Counted from the first letter of the stretch, positions 15,868-23,956 are shown. The stretch: 63,508 bases of DNA from Paludibacteraceae bacterium (GCA_905233415.1 CAJOEX010000007.1:1-63508), one strand, 5' to 3'. Notes: a model not told the origin generated them from the letters alone. Made by a program: numbers and translations.

Positions 15868-16898
15868 TTCTCAATGCTCTTTATGTTTCCGGTTTTTATA
15901 TCAAACTGAATTCGTGGCAATTCGCCGCGTGTAAACAGATTGCGTGCCAGCGGAACGGAAATTCCGAACTGTGCAACCGGCGTATTGCGTTCAACGATTG
16001 TTTCGTTCAGATAAACAATCTTGTAGTTTGCAGAGCCGGGCAGATTGTAGAAAATCTGCGATGGTTGCGGTGCTTTCTTGCTTTCTTTTTCGTTTCGGGT
16101 TGTGCCTTTTGTCAATCGACGGGCGGTGATATTGAGCGTAATCGGTTCGCCGTCCTCAGTTGTGAAACCGTCCTTGTCCGAGAAGAAACCTAATTCCACT
16201 TCTTCCGTTTTAACGGGCGTGTAATACAGTTTCTTGTGGTGTTTTATCACTTCGCGGCGCCCGATAAACAGTTCCACCAACTGCTGTTCCTGTTTGTTCA
16301 GTTCGTCCAGCACAATTTGCATGGCTTTTCCGTCCGCAGGCACTTTGTCAATTTCTCCGCCCAACAGGTACATGCGGTATTCGCGAATGCGGAAAATCAG
16401 TTTGGCTGCACCGTGAGCCTGTTGCGCAATCGTTTTGTTGTTCATCACATGCTCTTCCAGCAAAGGCAGCACTTTCAGTTCGTTTTCTTTCACGGTTTCA
16501 GTTTTTGCAGGCGCGGGTTTGTGGCGGTCCTCATGTGCCGTAATGTTGAATCCTGCCAAAGTGCCGAAATTCGTGAGTGTCAGCAGTTGGCTATCAATAT
16601 CTTTTTCTGCCACTACTTTGTAGGCTCTTGTGTAATCGGCAATGGTATAAACCTTCGGTGTTATTGCCAGCAGACGGAACGACCTTGCATCTTCTTCGAT
16701 GATGTCTGTCGCACCCAAGTATTGCTTGGCATACTGTGCAAACAGACCTTTATGCAAAATCACCTCCTCATATTCCACATCAAAGCACAACTGTGTTTGC
16801 GGCATGTAATAAACCACTGCCAGTTCATTGTCCTGTAATGTCTGTGCGCTTACGCTTACTACCACGCACAACAACAATCCTAAAATGCCTCTTTTCAT
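15864..16898 (-). CDS. Exported DUF4831-family protein
   Basis: A 344-residue protein with a signal peptide (MKRGILGLLLCVVVSVSAQ). The N-terminal half matches the DUF4831 pattern in Bacteroidetes: VYYMPQTQLCFDVEYEEV, then GLFAQYAKQYLGATDII and the LYLLGGEIDKVPADG-type turn (here MYLLGGEIDKVP). The C-terminal half is beta-rich and includes YNLPGSANYKIVYLNETIV. Function unknown, probably envelope. It is translationally coupled to DUF4835 by a 4-bp overlap and begins 4 bp after aroE, so the two exported proteins are likely made together. Confidence 0.87.
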   Translation of the reverse strand: MKRGILGLLLCVVVSVSAQTLQDNELAVVYYMPQTQLCFDVEYEEVILHKGLFAQYAKQYLGATDIIEEDARSFRLLAITPKVYTIADYTRAYKVVAEKDIDSQLLTLTNFGTLAGFNITAHEDRHKPAPAKTETVKENELKVLPLLEEHVMNNKTIAQQAHGAAKLIFRIREYRMYLLGGEIDKVPADGKAMQIVLDELNKQEQQLVELFIGRREVIKHHKKLYYTPVKTEEVELGFFSDKDGFTTEDGEPITLNITARRLTKGTTRNEKESKKAPQPSQIFYNLPGSANYKIVYLNETIVERNTPVAQFGISVPLARNLFTRGELPRIQFDIKTGNIKSIEK

Positions 16899-16902
16899 AT
16901 CA

Positions 16903-17586
16903 TTATGAATTAAATATCTTCCAACTTTCTTCTGCCTGAATTATTAACATCCGTTTTCCGTTGACGGTTATGGCTCCTTGTGCTTTTCCACGACGCAGAA
17001 ACTCCGTTTCTTCGGGATTGTAAACGCAATCAAAAAGCACTTGTTTTTGCCCGAGCATCGAATAATCCAAATCCGGGAACGTCTCTACATTCGGCCACAT
17101 TCCCAAAGGTGTCGCATTCACTATCAGGTCGAATTGCCTTATGTCCAACTCTATTTTTTCCCGTGCATTGACTGTTTTCGTTGCAATATTCATCAGTCGG
17201 AGTGCATAGCAAAGGGCTTTTGCGGCTCCGCCTTGACCGAGAATCAGCGCATTCGAAACATCAATATCCTGCGCCTCCAGCACTTCCTGCAACGATTGTT
17301 TGAATCCGATCCAGTCGGTATTGTAGCCTTTGCCGTTTTTGACGACATTGACGGCATTTATTTCTGCTGCAATCGGGTCAAGTTCCTCCAAATAGGGCAG
17401 AATGATTGTCTTGTATGGAATTGTTACATTGTAGCCGTCCAATGGCAGGTTTTTCGCTTGGGCGGCATTTTCCAGTTCAAACAACTGATAGTCCGCATCA
17501 ATTCCTTCTGCAGCGAACTTTGCCGAGAAGTACTTTGCCGACCATGAATGGTCCAGTTTCCGTCCTATTAGTCCAAAATGTCTCAT
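16903..17586 (-). CDS. aroE: Shikimate dehydrogenase
   Basis: NADPH-dependent reduction of 3-dehydroshikimate to shikimate in aromatic amino acid synthesis. Starting at the ATG at 17586 the protein opens with MRHFGLIGRKLDHSWSAKYF, the family N-terminus. The substrate motif YNVTIPYKTI holds the catalytic lysine, NTDWIGFKQSL the catalytic aspartate, and LGQGGAAKALCYAL the nucleotide loop. At 227 residues it is at the short end for AroE (usually 250-280), with a compact C-terminal domain. A longer in-frame start at 17634 lies inside tilS and adds unrelated residues, so I reject it. The start overlaps the tilS stop by 4 bp. Confidence 0.92.
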   Translation of the reverse strand: MRHFGLIGRKLDHSWSAKYFSAKFAAEGIDADYQLFELENAAQAKNLPLDGYNVTIPYKTIILPYLEELDPIAAEINAVNVVKNGKGYNTDWIGFKQSLQEVLEAQDIDVSNALILGQGGAAKALCYALRLMNIATKTVNAREKIELDIRQFDLIVNATPLGMWPNVETFPDLDYSMLGQKQVLFDCVYNPEETEFLRRGKAQGAITVNGKRMLIIQAEESWKIFNS

Positions 17587-18299
17587 AATCGCTCTCCTAA
17601 CGTCGCCAGATGTTCTATTTCCGCTTTCGACCATTGTGCCAACTCTGCCCGAATGGCGTTTCTGCGGTAGGTTGTGTCGCTATTGGTTGAGTCTTCCACC
17701 CATTCGATATGCCGTATATCCCGCAGGTAGTGGCAGATATAATCATGTGTCGTGCACAACAACGGCCGTATTATCGGCACAGACTGTTCGCAATAGGGAT
17801 TTCTGCTTTTGGGTGCCATGCCGGCTAATCCTTTCAGCCCGCAACCTCGACGGATATTCATCAGTATTGTTTCCGCTTGGTCGTTTTGGTGGTGTGCAAC
17901 TGCAATGGCGTTGCAACCCGTTTCCTTTGCTACTTCTGCAAACCATTGGTACCTCAATTCACGTGCTGCCAATTCGATACTTTTCTTGTTTGCTTTGGCA
18001 TAATCTGCCGTCTCAAAATGCTTTACATGCAACGGGATTCCGTCTTTCAACCATGTTGGTTTTGTCTTCAATCGCTGTCCCAACGTCCGGCAAAGTTCCC
18101 GCACAAAAGCCTCGTCCCTGTCACTTTCTTTGCCGCGAAGATGAAAGTTGCAGTGTGCAACCACACATTCGCAACCTGTTCGCAGCAGAACATCCAATAA
18201 TGCTACGCTGTCAGCTCCGCCGCTTACACACACCAGAATCTTGTTTCCGTCATCCAGCAAGCCATGGTCCTCAATATATTTTTTGACTCTCCGCAGCAA
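17583..18299 (-). CDS. tilS: tRNA(Ile)-lysidine synthase, catalytic domain only
   Basis: ATP-dependent modification of the AUA-decoding tRNA-Ile at C34. The PP-loop SGGADS is at residues 26-31, with HCNFHLRGKESDRDEAFVR and AVAHHQNDQAETILMNIRRG further on, then RPLL and VEDSTNSDTTYRRNAIR. The protein stops at 238 residues, directly after the N-terminal catalytic domain. The C-terminal tRNA-binding domains that bring most TilS to 310-470 residues are missing, and aroE starts at once, so no remnant follows. Either the organism works with a minimal TilS or the gene has been cut by a deletion. It starts 12 bp after the upstream LuxR-type gene. Confidence 0.85.
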   Translation of the reverse strand: MLRRVKKYIEDHGLLDDGNKILVCVSGGADSVALLDVLLRTGCECVVAHCNFHLRGKESDRDEAFVRELCRTLGQRLKTKPTWLKDGIPLHVKHFETADYAKANKKSIELAARELRYQWFAEVAKETGCNAIAVAHHQNDQAETILMNIRRGCGLKGLAGMAPKSRNPYCEQSVPIIRPLLCTTHDYICHYLRDIRHIEWVEDSTNSDTTYRRNAIRAELAQWSKAEIEHLATLGERL

Positions 18300-18311
18300 A
18301 TCTTCAAATCC

Positions 18312-19133
18312 TCAAATCTCCAACATCTTGTTCACTATTGCATAAATCGTCAAACCGGCGGTCGAATGGATATTCAGTTTCCGGACAATGTTCTTCCGGT
18401 GTGAAATAACGGTATGTGTCGATATGTTCAGCTTGTCTGCAATCTCTTTGTTACTCAGTCCGTTCACCACTTGAATCAGCACGTCTTTTTCGCGTTCGGA
18501 CAGTTTCTCTTCTTCTGCAGCCTCTTGTTTCTTTTGTAATTCCAAATTATGCATTATGGCAGGCAGCAGAATATCGTCTTCTATGGCACAATGCAGCGCC
18601 AATTCCTTCTCAATCGCACAAATGTCCTGCAGGGCGGAGTAGAGCAGCCCGTTTTGCTGGTCGGACGGATAATACTTGATAATCAGGTTTTTCAGTTCGC
18701 TCATTTTAGCCGCCAAGTGTTGGTCATCTGTCTCATGCGCGGTGAATTCGTTGGCGTTTTCGTGCGCGATATGTGTCCGCACTTCTTCCACATACTCGTC
18801 GTACAGCCGGATTATCAGTAGCGGAATATTACTGCCAGTCTTAACGGCGCTGATTGCGGTAATGAGTTCCTGCCGGATGCGTGGCAGCAGGTAGTCAAGG
18901 AAGTAGGTGTGAGCGTTGTTCAGGTAAATCATCAGCGTCGGAATGTCCACCGGTTTGCCACTTTCGTGGTTGATAATGCTCAAAAAGGTGGTTGGGTCGA
19001 TATTACTGTCGCGGCATACTTCGCCAATCGTTTTGTCGCCGACACCGAGTGGCAGTCCGAAACGGCTGATAATCTGCAATGCTTCGTCGGCACTGCTCAT
19101 CAGCACGCACATTTTATCATTTTCCGTGTACAT
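18312..19133 (-). CDS. RIC/YtfE-like di-iron domain fused to LuxR-type HTH regulator
   Basis: A 273-residue transcription factor. Residues 28-55 resemble the short N-terminal domain of ScdA/YtfE (GDKTIGEVCRDSNIDPTTFL). Residues 70-200 form a hemerythrin-like helical region with all the ligand positions expected for a RIC-type di-iron site: H75, H121 with E125, H139, and H181 with E185. Residues 208-270 are a LuxR/GerE HTH (LSEREKDVLIQVVNGLSNKEIADKLNISTHTV). No receiver domain is present. I infer an iron-based sensor of nitric oxide, oxygen or oxidative stress that binds DNA itself. It heads the eight-gene minus-strand unit and has a good promoter at 19160-19191. Confidence 0.85.
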   Translation of the reverse strand: MYTENDKMCVLMSSADEALQIISRFGLPLGVGDKTIGEVCRDSNIDPTTFLSIINHESGKPVDIPTLMIYLNNAHTYFLDYLLPRIRQELITAISAVKTGSNIPLLIIRLYDEYVEEVRTHIAHENANEFTAHETDDQHLAAKMSELKNLIIKYYPSDQQNGLLYSALQDICAIEKELALHCAIEDDILLPAIMHNLELQKKQEAAEEEKLSEREKDVLIQVVNGLSNKEIADKLNISTHTVISHRKNIVRKLNIHSTAGLTIYAIVNKMLEI

Positions 19134-19159
19134 TTTTCCGTCAAACCAAATTTAGCCTG

Positions 19160-19191
19160 CAAAGTTACAACTTATTTTTTATTTATACAAA
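19160..19191 (-). promoter_or_regulatory. Promoter of the LuxR-tilS-aroE-recN-rarA-hemW unit
   Basis: On the minus strand, TTTG (19188-19191) and TAACTTTG (19160-19167) are separated by exactly 20 bp, the Bacteroidetes primary sigma consensus TTTG / TAnnTTTG. The start codon is 26 bp downstream. Confidence 0.8.
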
Positions 19192-19572
19192 TAAAAATGA
19201 AAAAAGTGCAGAATTTCCACACTTTTTGTGATAAAATGGTCGAGGACTTGGCTAAAGTACTATTTGGAACACGAGCATCACGGGACCATGTCCTGACATC
19301 CTTACTTTTAGAACACTATAGAAGACCAAGAATTGGCAAAATCCAAAAGAAATACCCCATTCAACGAACACACGAACGCACGAACAGTCGTTTTTTGAAA
19401 TTATAAATATACGTGCGTGCACACAAGAGTTTATAGAAAGAGCTGTTCATCTGTTCTTCTGTTCGTCTGTACCAACGTCGCGTCTCGGTAGCGTTCCTGC
19501 TGCGTCCCGAAAAACGAAACCATCAAACCGAGAGGATACCCTGACGATACCTAGACGTTGACTACATGTCCA
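19192..19572. other. Intergenic stretch without a recognisable gene
   Basis: I see no supported coding frame, RNA gene or mobile-element end here. It includes an ACGAAC/CACGAACGCACGAAC stutter near 19366-19385. Together with 19573-19733 it separates the LuxR unit from the small lipoprotein. Confidence 0.5.
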
Positions 19573-19603
19573 AGACATGCTTAAGATAAGCTTAACATAT
19601 GCT
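19573..19603. repeat. 31-bp AT-rich palindromic element, copy 2
   Basis: Near-identical to 11257-11287 (2 mismatches by eye). Here it abuts the T-tract of the terminator at 19604-19641. Confidence 0.7.
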
Positions 19604-19641
19604 AAAAAAAGTCCGCCGGAAGATAGCAATCTACCGGCGGA
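19604..19641 (-). terminator. Strong intrinsic terminator, minus strand
   Basis: TCCGCCGG (19612-19619) pairs with CCGGCGGA (19634-19641), extended by AGAT/ATCT after one mismatch, with a 4-base loop. A-run 19604-19610 gives seven U on the minus transcript. It ends the small lipoprotein transcript. Confidence 0.85.
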
Positions 19642-19733
19642 GAAACTTTGGATTCTCGAATTTATTTATTCAACTCTTTACAAGAGTTTTCATCATCTGC
19701 GCTTGCCTCTTTGTAGGATGCCGACACTTGATC

Positions 19734-19952
19734 TCACATATTAAGAACTTTAACTCTTTCTAGCACTTCCGTACTTGTCTCCCAATAATAAGCAACCTCT
19801 GTTGTTCCTTCGTTCAAATACTTTGTAGTAACTTCCCAACACTTTTTTGTCGTCTTGTCTTCAGGGGTGTTTCCTTTACTACTGCAAGCAGCAAACATTG
19901 CACTAAAAGCAACTGCTGTCAGTGCCAAATACAAATACTTTCTACTTTTCAT
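19734..19952 (-). CDS. Small lipoprotein, function unknown
   Basis: A 72-residue precursor from the ATG at 19952: MKSRKYLYLALTAVAFSA, then MFAAC as lipobox and a mature Lys/Thr-rich peptide (SSKGNTPEDKTTKK) ending in an amphipathic stretch WEVTTKYLNEGTTEVAYYWE. An upstream in-frame ATG at 20024 would place 24 polar residues before the signal peptide, so I prefer the inner start. I do not recognise the mature part. It stands alone between a strong terminator downstream and a long foldback upstream. It is probably anchored in the membrane by the lipid on its single cysteine of the lipobox. Confidence 0.65.
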   Translation of the reverse strand: MKSRKYLYLALTAVAFSAMFAACSSKGNTPEDKTTKKCWEVTTKYLNEGTTEVAYYWETSTEVLERVKVLNM

Positions 19953-20056
19953 AAAATCATATTTTATTCCTGCTCTTACGCCTTCGCAGGTCTTGGCATA
20001 AATCGTTATTGAGTCAGCATACATATATAAAAAGCGCGGGCTTTCGTTTGCTTCAT

Positions 20057-20194
20057 TTGATTTTCTGAGGTTCTGGACTACCTTAATACTTCAAATTTAC
20101 GTACGGAAAACTCATGCTGATACGTGAGCGTACATAAAAACCGTACTTGAAGTATTAATAATTTTCTAAAAGTGTCCAGTTTTCAGAAAATCAA
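20057..20194. repeat. 138-bp foldback (nested inverted repeats), MITE-like or structured RNA
   Basis: The outer arms TTGATTTTCTGA (20057-20068) and TCAGAAAATCAA (20183-20194) are perfect inverse complements. Inner arms TTAATACTTCAA (20083-20094) and TTGAAGTATTAA (20147-20158) are also perfect. The centre adds GTACG/CGTAC and CTCATG/CGTGAG. No coding frame is carried. It lies between the small lipoprotein and the frameshifted Bro-N gene. Confidence 0.75.
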
Positions 20195-20275
20195 GTTTGG
20201 CTTACTACGCTATATTATATATGTTCCCGGAGACGCTTCTCCGGTTACCGGATTTTTACGCTGGCGGGGCAGCGG

Positions 20276-21143
20276 TTATTTATCTTTCTCGTCTTCAAAC
20301 GGCAATTCTTGAGCCGTAGTTTCTTCTACAGGACGAATGTAATCGGATGCCTTCTCAGACGAAATGACACTACGCCCTAACTGACGCTCCAAATCATCGC
20401 GCGTGTTTTTCGCGATTTGTCCACCAGCCTTTGCCGCGTCTTTACTGGCATTCATTCCCTTAGGATTGCGTTGACGAGACAACTCTGTAGTAGCCACTTC
20501 CGCCAAAGTATTGAGCGCCAACTCGAGATTGGTCATATTGTCTCGCAAGTTCTCTTTCGTCAAGCCTTTGAATCGTTTGTATTCACCAGTGGTCATTCCA
20601 CTCCACGCTTGCGTGAGCACATTTGTCAGAATGGCAAAATCCTTTTGTTCATGTATTCCGGCGCTGCCATTCGTCGGTTAGCTCTTTGCGCATCTCAATG
20701 GAGCGCATGCGCTCGTTTATCCATTTATCAGAATAGCCTTGGCGACGATAATCCTCTACTGCCATTTGGAATGCCAACTCCGGATCAATCATCTGGTCTA
20801 TACGCATCTGTCCCAACTCAGCCAACCACTGCTTGACCGGCTCGGCTTTCTTCGACGGAACCGATTGGATAATGCGGAAAAGGCCTTGTAAATCGGCAGC
20901 TAATGTGATACGCATTTTCCCCGTAGAGGTTTTCATCGCTACCTGGGGACAATTTGTCCCTAGGAAAGCACCCAGCTCAATGTCACGCTTCCTCAACTTT
21001 TTGAGATAATCCGTCGGATTGAGGCTTTCTGTAAGTACCTCAATAATATCCACTACTGAAAAATAGTACTTTTCTTGCTCTTCGTTCCAAACGATTCGTA
21101 CTTGCTTACCTTTAAACAATTTGATTAGTGCTTCGTTCGCCAT
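20276..21143 (-). pseudogene. Bro-N family (phage antirepressor-like) gene split by a frameshift
   Basis: Two frames together make one protein. 21143-20649 gives the N-terminal part with the Bro-N domain (VRIVWNEEQEKYYFSVVDIIEVL at the start) and ends at DEWQRRNT. 20620-20276 gives the C-terminal part (AWSGMTTGEYKRFKGLTKENLRDNMT). In the second frame the sequence is open upstream of its ATG and reads AGIHEQKDFAILTNVLTQ, which joins DEWQR after a one-base shift near 20655. This is the order found in intact relatives of about 280 residues. Either a real disabling mutation, an assembly error in this stretch, or less likely programmed shifting. Such proteins are common in prophage and mobile regions; a canonical promoter precedes it at 21167-21198. 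Confidence 0.75.
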
Positions 21144-21166
21144 CTGAAAATTTCAATTTTGTACTG

Positions 21167-21198
21167 CAAAATTACTGTTTTTTTTTGATATATGCAAA
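21167..21198 (-). promoter_or_regulatory. Promoter of the Bro-N gene
   Basis: Minus-strand TTTG (21195-21198), 20 bp, TAATTTTG (21167-21174); the leader to the ATG at 21143 is under 20 nt. A sound promoter argues that the frameshift is recent. Confidence 0.75.
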
Positions 21199-21312
21199 TA
21201 AATCTCATTTTTTTGAAAAATAATGTCGTTTTTGTCATCAAAATTTGGAAATACGATAAAAATGTATTGACGGTTAGGAGACGGTGATAGTACGGTTACG
21301 TATCCCGAAAGG

Positions 21313-21378
21313 TCCAATAATGGCGCAATAATAGTCCAATAATAGTACAGTAATAGTGCAATAATAGTCCAATAATAG
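21313..21378. repeat. Tandem array, six 11-bp units
   Basis: Units read TCCAATAATGG, CGCAATAATAG, TCCAATAATAG, TACAGTAATAG, TGCAATAATAG, TCCAATAATAG in exact 11-bp register. The box CAGGGAGTTATGGAGG follows at about 21401. No gene is recognised in the whole 21199-21553 gap. Confidence 0.85.
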
Positions 21379-21553
21379 TGCGAGAAAGGATACTGATTAT
21401 CAGGGAGTTATGGAGGGAAGTCGTTGGTCGTTGGTCGTTAGTCGTTTGATTGGGCGATTGATATTTACGATTTTTTCATTTACGATTTTATCATTTATTT
21501 GGTGATTTAGTGATTTACGATTGATTGAGTGATAGAGTTATTGACAATTGGAC
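21379..21553. other. Low-complexity intergenic stretch
   Basis: After CAGGGAGTTATGGAGG come a GTCGTTGGTCGTTGGTCGTTAGTCGTT stutter (21420-21447) and AT-rich ATTTACGATTTTATCATTT repeats. I see no gene or RNA here. Confidence 0.5.
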
Positions 21554-22720
21554 TTATTCCAGATGCATGGAGAAGTAGAAGGTTGTGTCGACGGGAATGG
21601 CGGAAGAGCCGGATGGAGCAGAAGAGCAGGAAGGAATAGAAGAGCAGGGAAGAGCTGGATAGAGTATATTTATAAGGTCGTGCAGGATGTACTCCGGATG
21701 CACTACGCCGGTTTCCCAAAAGTCGTTTCCGCCTGTTGCTGTGGTGCGACGGGCAAAATTATATACTTCGCCATTCTTGAAAGACTTGAACCACGTGTGT
21801 TTTTCGTCCATCTGCGCCAGTTCAGCCAATGATTTCGCCGGACAACCAACCCAAACATCAGCTTCCGAGAAATTGTTAATAACCGTCTCAATGCCCAGCG
21901 GGAGAGAAAAATGCGAGGTGTCGGAAGCATAGAAATAATCGGCTCCCGCATCGCGGAACAGCACTCCCATATACGTACTTCCGGCAGGCATATACCACGT
22001 GCCGCGGAAGTTGTTGCCGGACATAATCGTGCGGCGGTCCGTAATGTTCTCCGTTTTGGCTTTCAGGGCATTATAGGAAGCAACAACTTCATCGAAAATG
22101 GAGTCGGCAAGTGGCAGGCAGTCAAAGAACGCGCCTACAAAACGAATCCATTCGGCACGTGCCAACGGGTCGTTTTCCGTCCACTCATTATTATATATAA
22201 TAGGTACTGCCAGACTTCGTAGTTTCTCCGTTGCGGCATCGCCTTGTGCATACGTGGAAACCATAACCGCTTCGGGAGCCGTGCGGATAATACGTTCCAC
22301 ATCAGGCGTCATAGCGTCACCGACATTCATCACTTCGTGTCCGTCGGCAGGCGTAAACACTTCGCGGTTATAGACAATCTCCGGTGAACAGATTCCGTAA
22401 ACGGCATCCAAGCAGCCAAGCGCCTTGAGAAAACCGATGTGCGTGCAGGACGTAACTGTCAGCCGCTGGACGGGAATTCGGAGCGTAATTCCGTCTTTCG
22501 GCGTGGAAACCGTATCGGATTTGACGAGGTAGTATGTCTGGAGGATTTGTCCGTCCTGCCAGGGCGAATAGGCAAGGATTTTGGTATAGTTTTCGCCTTG
22601 TACAATCGAAAATCCTTTGGCAAAGCGGTTGCTTTCCGGTTCGCCGGAATATGGTTTGGACAGCGTGCATGACATGAGTAAAATCAATGCCGGCAGACAG
22701 TATAACAGATGCTTTTTCAT
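21554..22720 (-). CDS. TroA/BtuF-like substrate-binding lipoprotein
   Basis: A 388-residue ABC-transporter-type binding protein for a metal, siderophore or corrinoid. From the ATG at 22720 the signal is MKKHLLYCLPALILLMSC with C18 as lipobox cysteine. A longer frame to 22813 passes through the promoter and is rejected. Family features: GFLKALGCLDAVYGICSPE, then PEAVMVSTYAQGDAATEKLRSLAVPIIYNNEW, and FRDAGADYF with NNFSEADVWVGCPA. The C-terminal tail is odd: a Pro/Ser/Cys-rich run (CSSIPSCSSAPSGSSAIP) encoded by a CTCTTC-rich repeat. No permease or ATPase gene is adjacent. By architecture it could serve the BtuB/BtuG-like pair at 55823-59022, but that is only a suggestion. Confidence 0.82.
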   Translation of the reverse strand: MKKHLLYCLPALILLMSCTLSKPYSGEPESNRFAKGFSIVQGENYTKILAYSPWQDGQILQTYYLVKSDTVSTPKDGITLRIPVQRLTVTSCTHIGFLKALGCLDAVYGICSPEIVYNREVFTPADGHEVMNVGDAMTPDVERIIRTAPEAVMVSTYAQGDAATEKLRSLAVPIIYNNEWTENDPLARAEWIRFVGAFFDCLPLADSIFDEVVASYNALKAKTENITDRRTIMSGNNFRGTWYMPAGSTYMGVLFRDAGADYFYASDTSHFSLPLGIETVINNFSEADVWVGCPAKSLAELAQMDEKHTWFKSFKNGEVYNFARRTTATGGNDFWETGVVHPEYILHDLINILYPALPCSSIPSCSSAPSGSSAIPVDTTFYFSMHLE

Positions 22721-22742
22721 ACAAAAATACTTTTTCACGCTG

Positions 22743-22774
22743 CAAAGGTACAAATAATTTGTGAATTTTGCAAA
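22743..22774 (-). promoter_or_regulatory. Promoter of the TroA-like lipoprotein
   Basis: Minus-strand TTTG (22771-22774), 20 bp, TACCTTTG (22743-22750). Only 4 bp separate it from the divergent pheS promoter. Confidence 0.8.
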
Positions 22775-22778
22775 TAAA

Positions 22779-22810
22779 TTTGCATATATCACGAAAATGT
22801 TGTAATTTTG
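22779..22810 (+). promoter_or_regulatory. Promoter of pheS
   Basis: TTTG (22779-22782), 20 bp, TAATTTTG (22803-22810). The leader to the ATG at 22861 is about 45 nt and contains GATTTGAAGATTTGAAAAATTGAAGATTCGAAG-type repeats but no T-box or attenuator that I can recognise. Confidence 0.82.
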
Positions 22811-22860
22811 CACGCTAAATGGATTTGAAGATTTGAAAAATTGAAGATTCGAAGCTAATT

Positions 22861-23907
22861 ATGAGTATATCAGAGCAAATAACAGAGTTGCAAAAGCAAG
22901 TAGAAGTGCTGAAAGCCGGAAGTGCCGAGGAACTGGAGGCGCTGCGTTTGAAATATATGTCGAAAAAAGGCGCCATTCCGCAGCTGTTCGAGCAGTTCAA
23001 AGCCGTTCCGAAAGAGGAAAAAGCCAAGTTTGGTGCGTCCATCAACCAATTGCGCCAGCAGGCGGAAGCACGATTTAACGAGCTGAAGGAGCAGTTGGGC
23101 AGTCTCGCTAATCAGGCATGTGCCGACAAGCAGGACTTGACCCGCACGCCCGATCCGATTGAATTAGGCACACGCCATCCGTTGTCATTGGTTCGCGAGG
23201 AGATTATAGACATCTTCTCCCGCATCGGTTTTACCGTGGCCGACGGACCGGAAGTGGAGGATGACAAGCATGTGTTCTCGCTTTTGAACTTTGCGCCCGA
23301 ACATCCCGCACGCGATATGCAGGACACTTTCTTTATTGAGAAGGAAGAAGGCGTACAGAAACCGACGGACATTCTCCTTCGCACCCATACTTCAAGCGTA
23401 CAAACCCGCGTCATGACCTCGCAACAGCCGCCAATCCGTGTGCTTTGCCCGGGACGCGTATATCGTAACGAAGCTATTTCGGCACGTGCACACTGTTTCT
23501 TCCACCAGGTTGAAGGACTCTATATTGACAAGAATGTCAGCTTTGCCGATTTGCGCGAGGCGTTGTTGTATTTCGCCAAAGAGATGTTCGGTGCCGAGAC
23601 GAAGATTCGTTTGCGCCCAAGTTACTTCCCGTTCACGGAACCGAGTGCAGAAATGGATATTTCCTGCGACATCTGCGGCGGCAAAGGCTGTGCGTTCTGC
23701 AAAGGAACAGGCTGGGTGGAGATTCTCGGCTGTGGCATGGTTGACCCGAACGTATTGGAGGCTTGCGGCATAGACAGCAAAGTTTATACGGGCTATGCAT
23801 TCGGAATGGGTGTTGAGCGCATTGCAAACCTGAAATACCGAGTAAAAGACCTGCGGCTATTCTCCGAAAACGACGTGCGTTTCCTGCGTCAATTCGAGAG
23901 TTGCTAA
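22861..23907 (+). CDS. pheS: Phenylalanine--tRNA ligase alpha subunit
   Basis: Charges tRNA-Phe as part of an alpha2-beta2 class II synthetase. The N-terminal coiled coil (residues 1-85) is followed by the catalytic core: HPLSLVREEIIDIFSRIGF, LLRTHTSSVQTRVM (motif 2 region precursor), CPGRVYRNEAISARAHCFFHQVEGL, and the motif 3 segment YAFGMGVERIANLKYRVKDLR. 348 residues is the usual length. The beta subunit gene (pheT) is not next to it, which is common in Bacteroidetes. A zinc-like cysteine set, CDICGGKGCAFCKGTGW, is present near residues 265-281. Confidence 0.98.
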   Translation: MSISEQITELQKQVEVLKAGSAEELEALRLKYMSKKGAIPQLFEQFKAVPKEEKAKFGASINQLRQQAEARFNELKEQLGSLANQACADKQDLTRTPDPIELGTRHPLSLVREEIIDIFSRIGFTVADGPEVEDDKHVFSLLNFAPEHPARDMQDTFFIEKEEGVQKPTDILLRTHTSSVQTRVMTSQQPPIRVLCPGRVYRNEAISARAHCFFHQVEGLYIDKNVSFADLREALLYFAKEMFGAETKIRLRPSYFPFTEPSAEMDISCDICGGKGCAFCKGTGWVEILGCGMVDPNVLEACGIDSKVYTGYAFGMGVERIANLKYRVKDLRLFSENDVRFLRQFESC

Positions 23908-23924
23908 AAAAAAGTGCAAAAAAA

Positions 23925-23956
23925 TTTGCACGTTCCAAAAAAAAGCAGTACCTTTG
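23925..23956 (+). promoter_or_regulatory. Promoter of yceD-rpmF
   Basis: TTTG (23925-23928), 20 bp, TACCTTTG (23949-23956), placed in the 69-bp gap after pheS; start codon at 23977. Confidence 0.82.

Noticed and set aside
19447..19629. 60-codon minus-strand frame
   Set aside because: It starts inside the terminator hairpin at 19612-19641 and has no sequence support.
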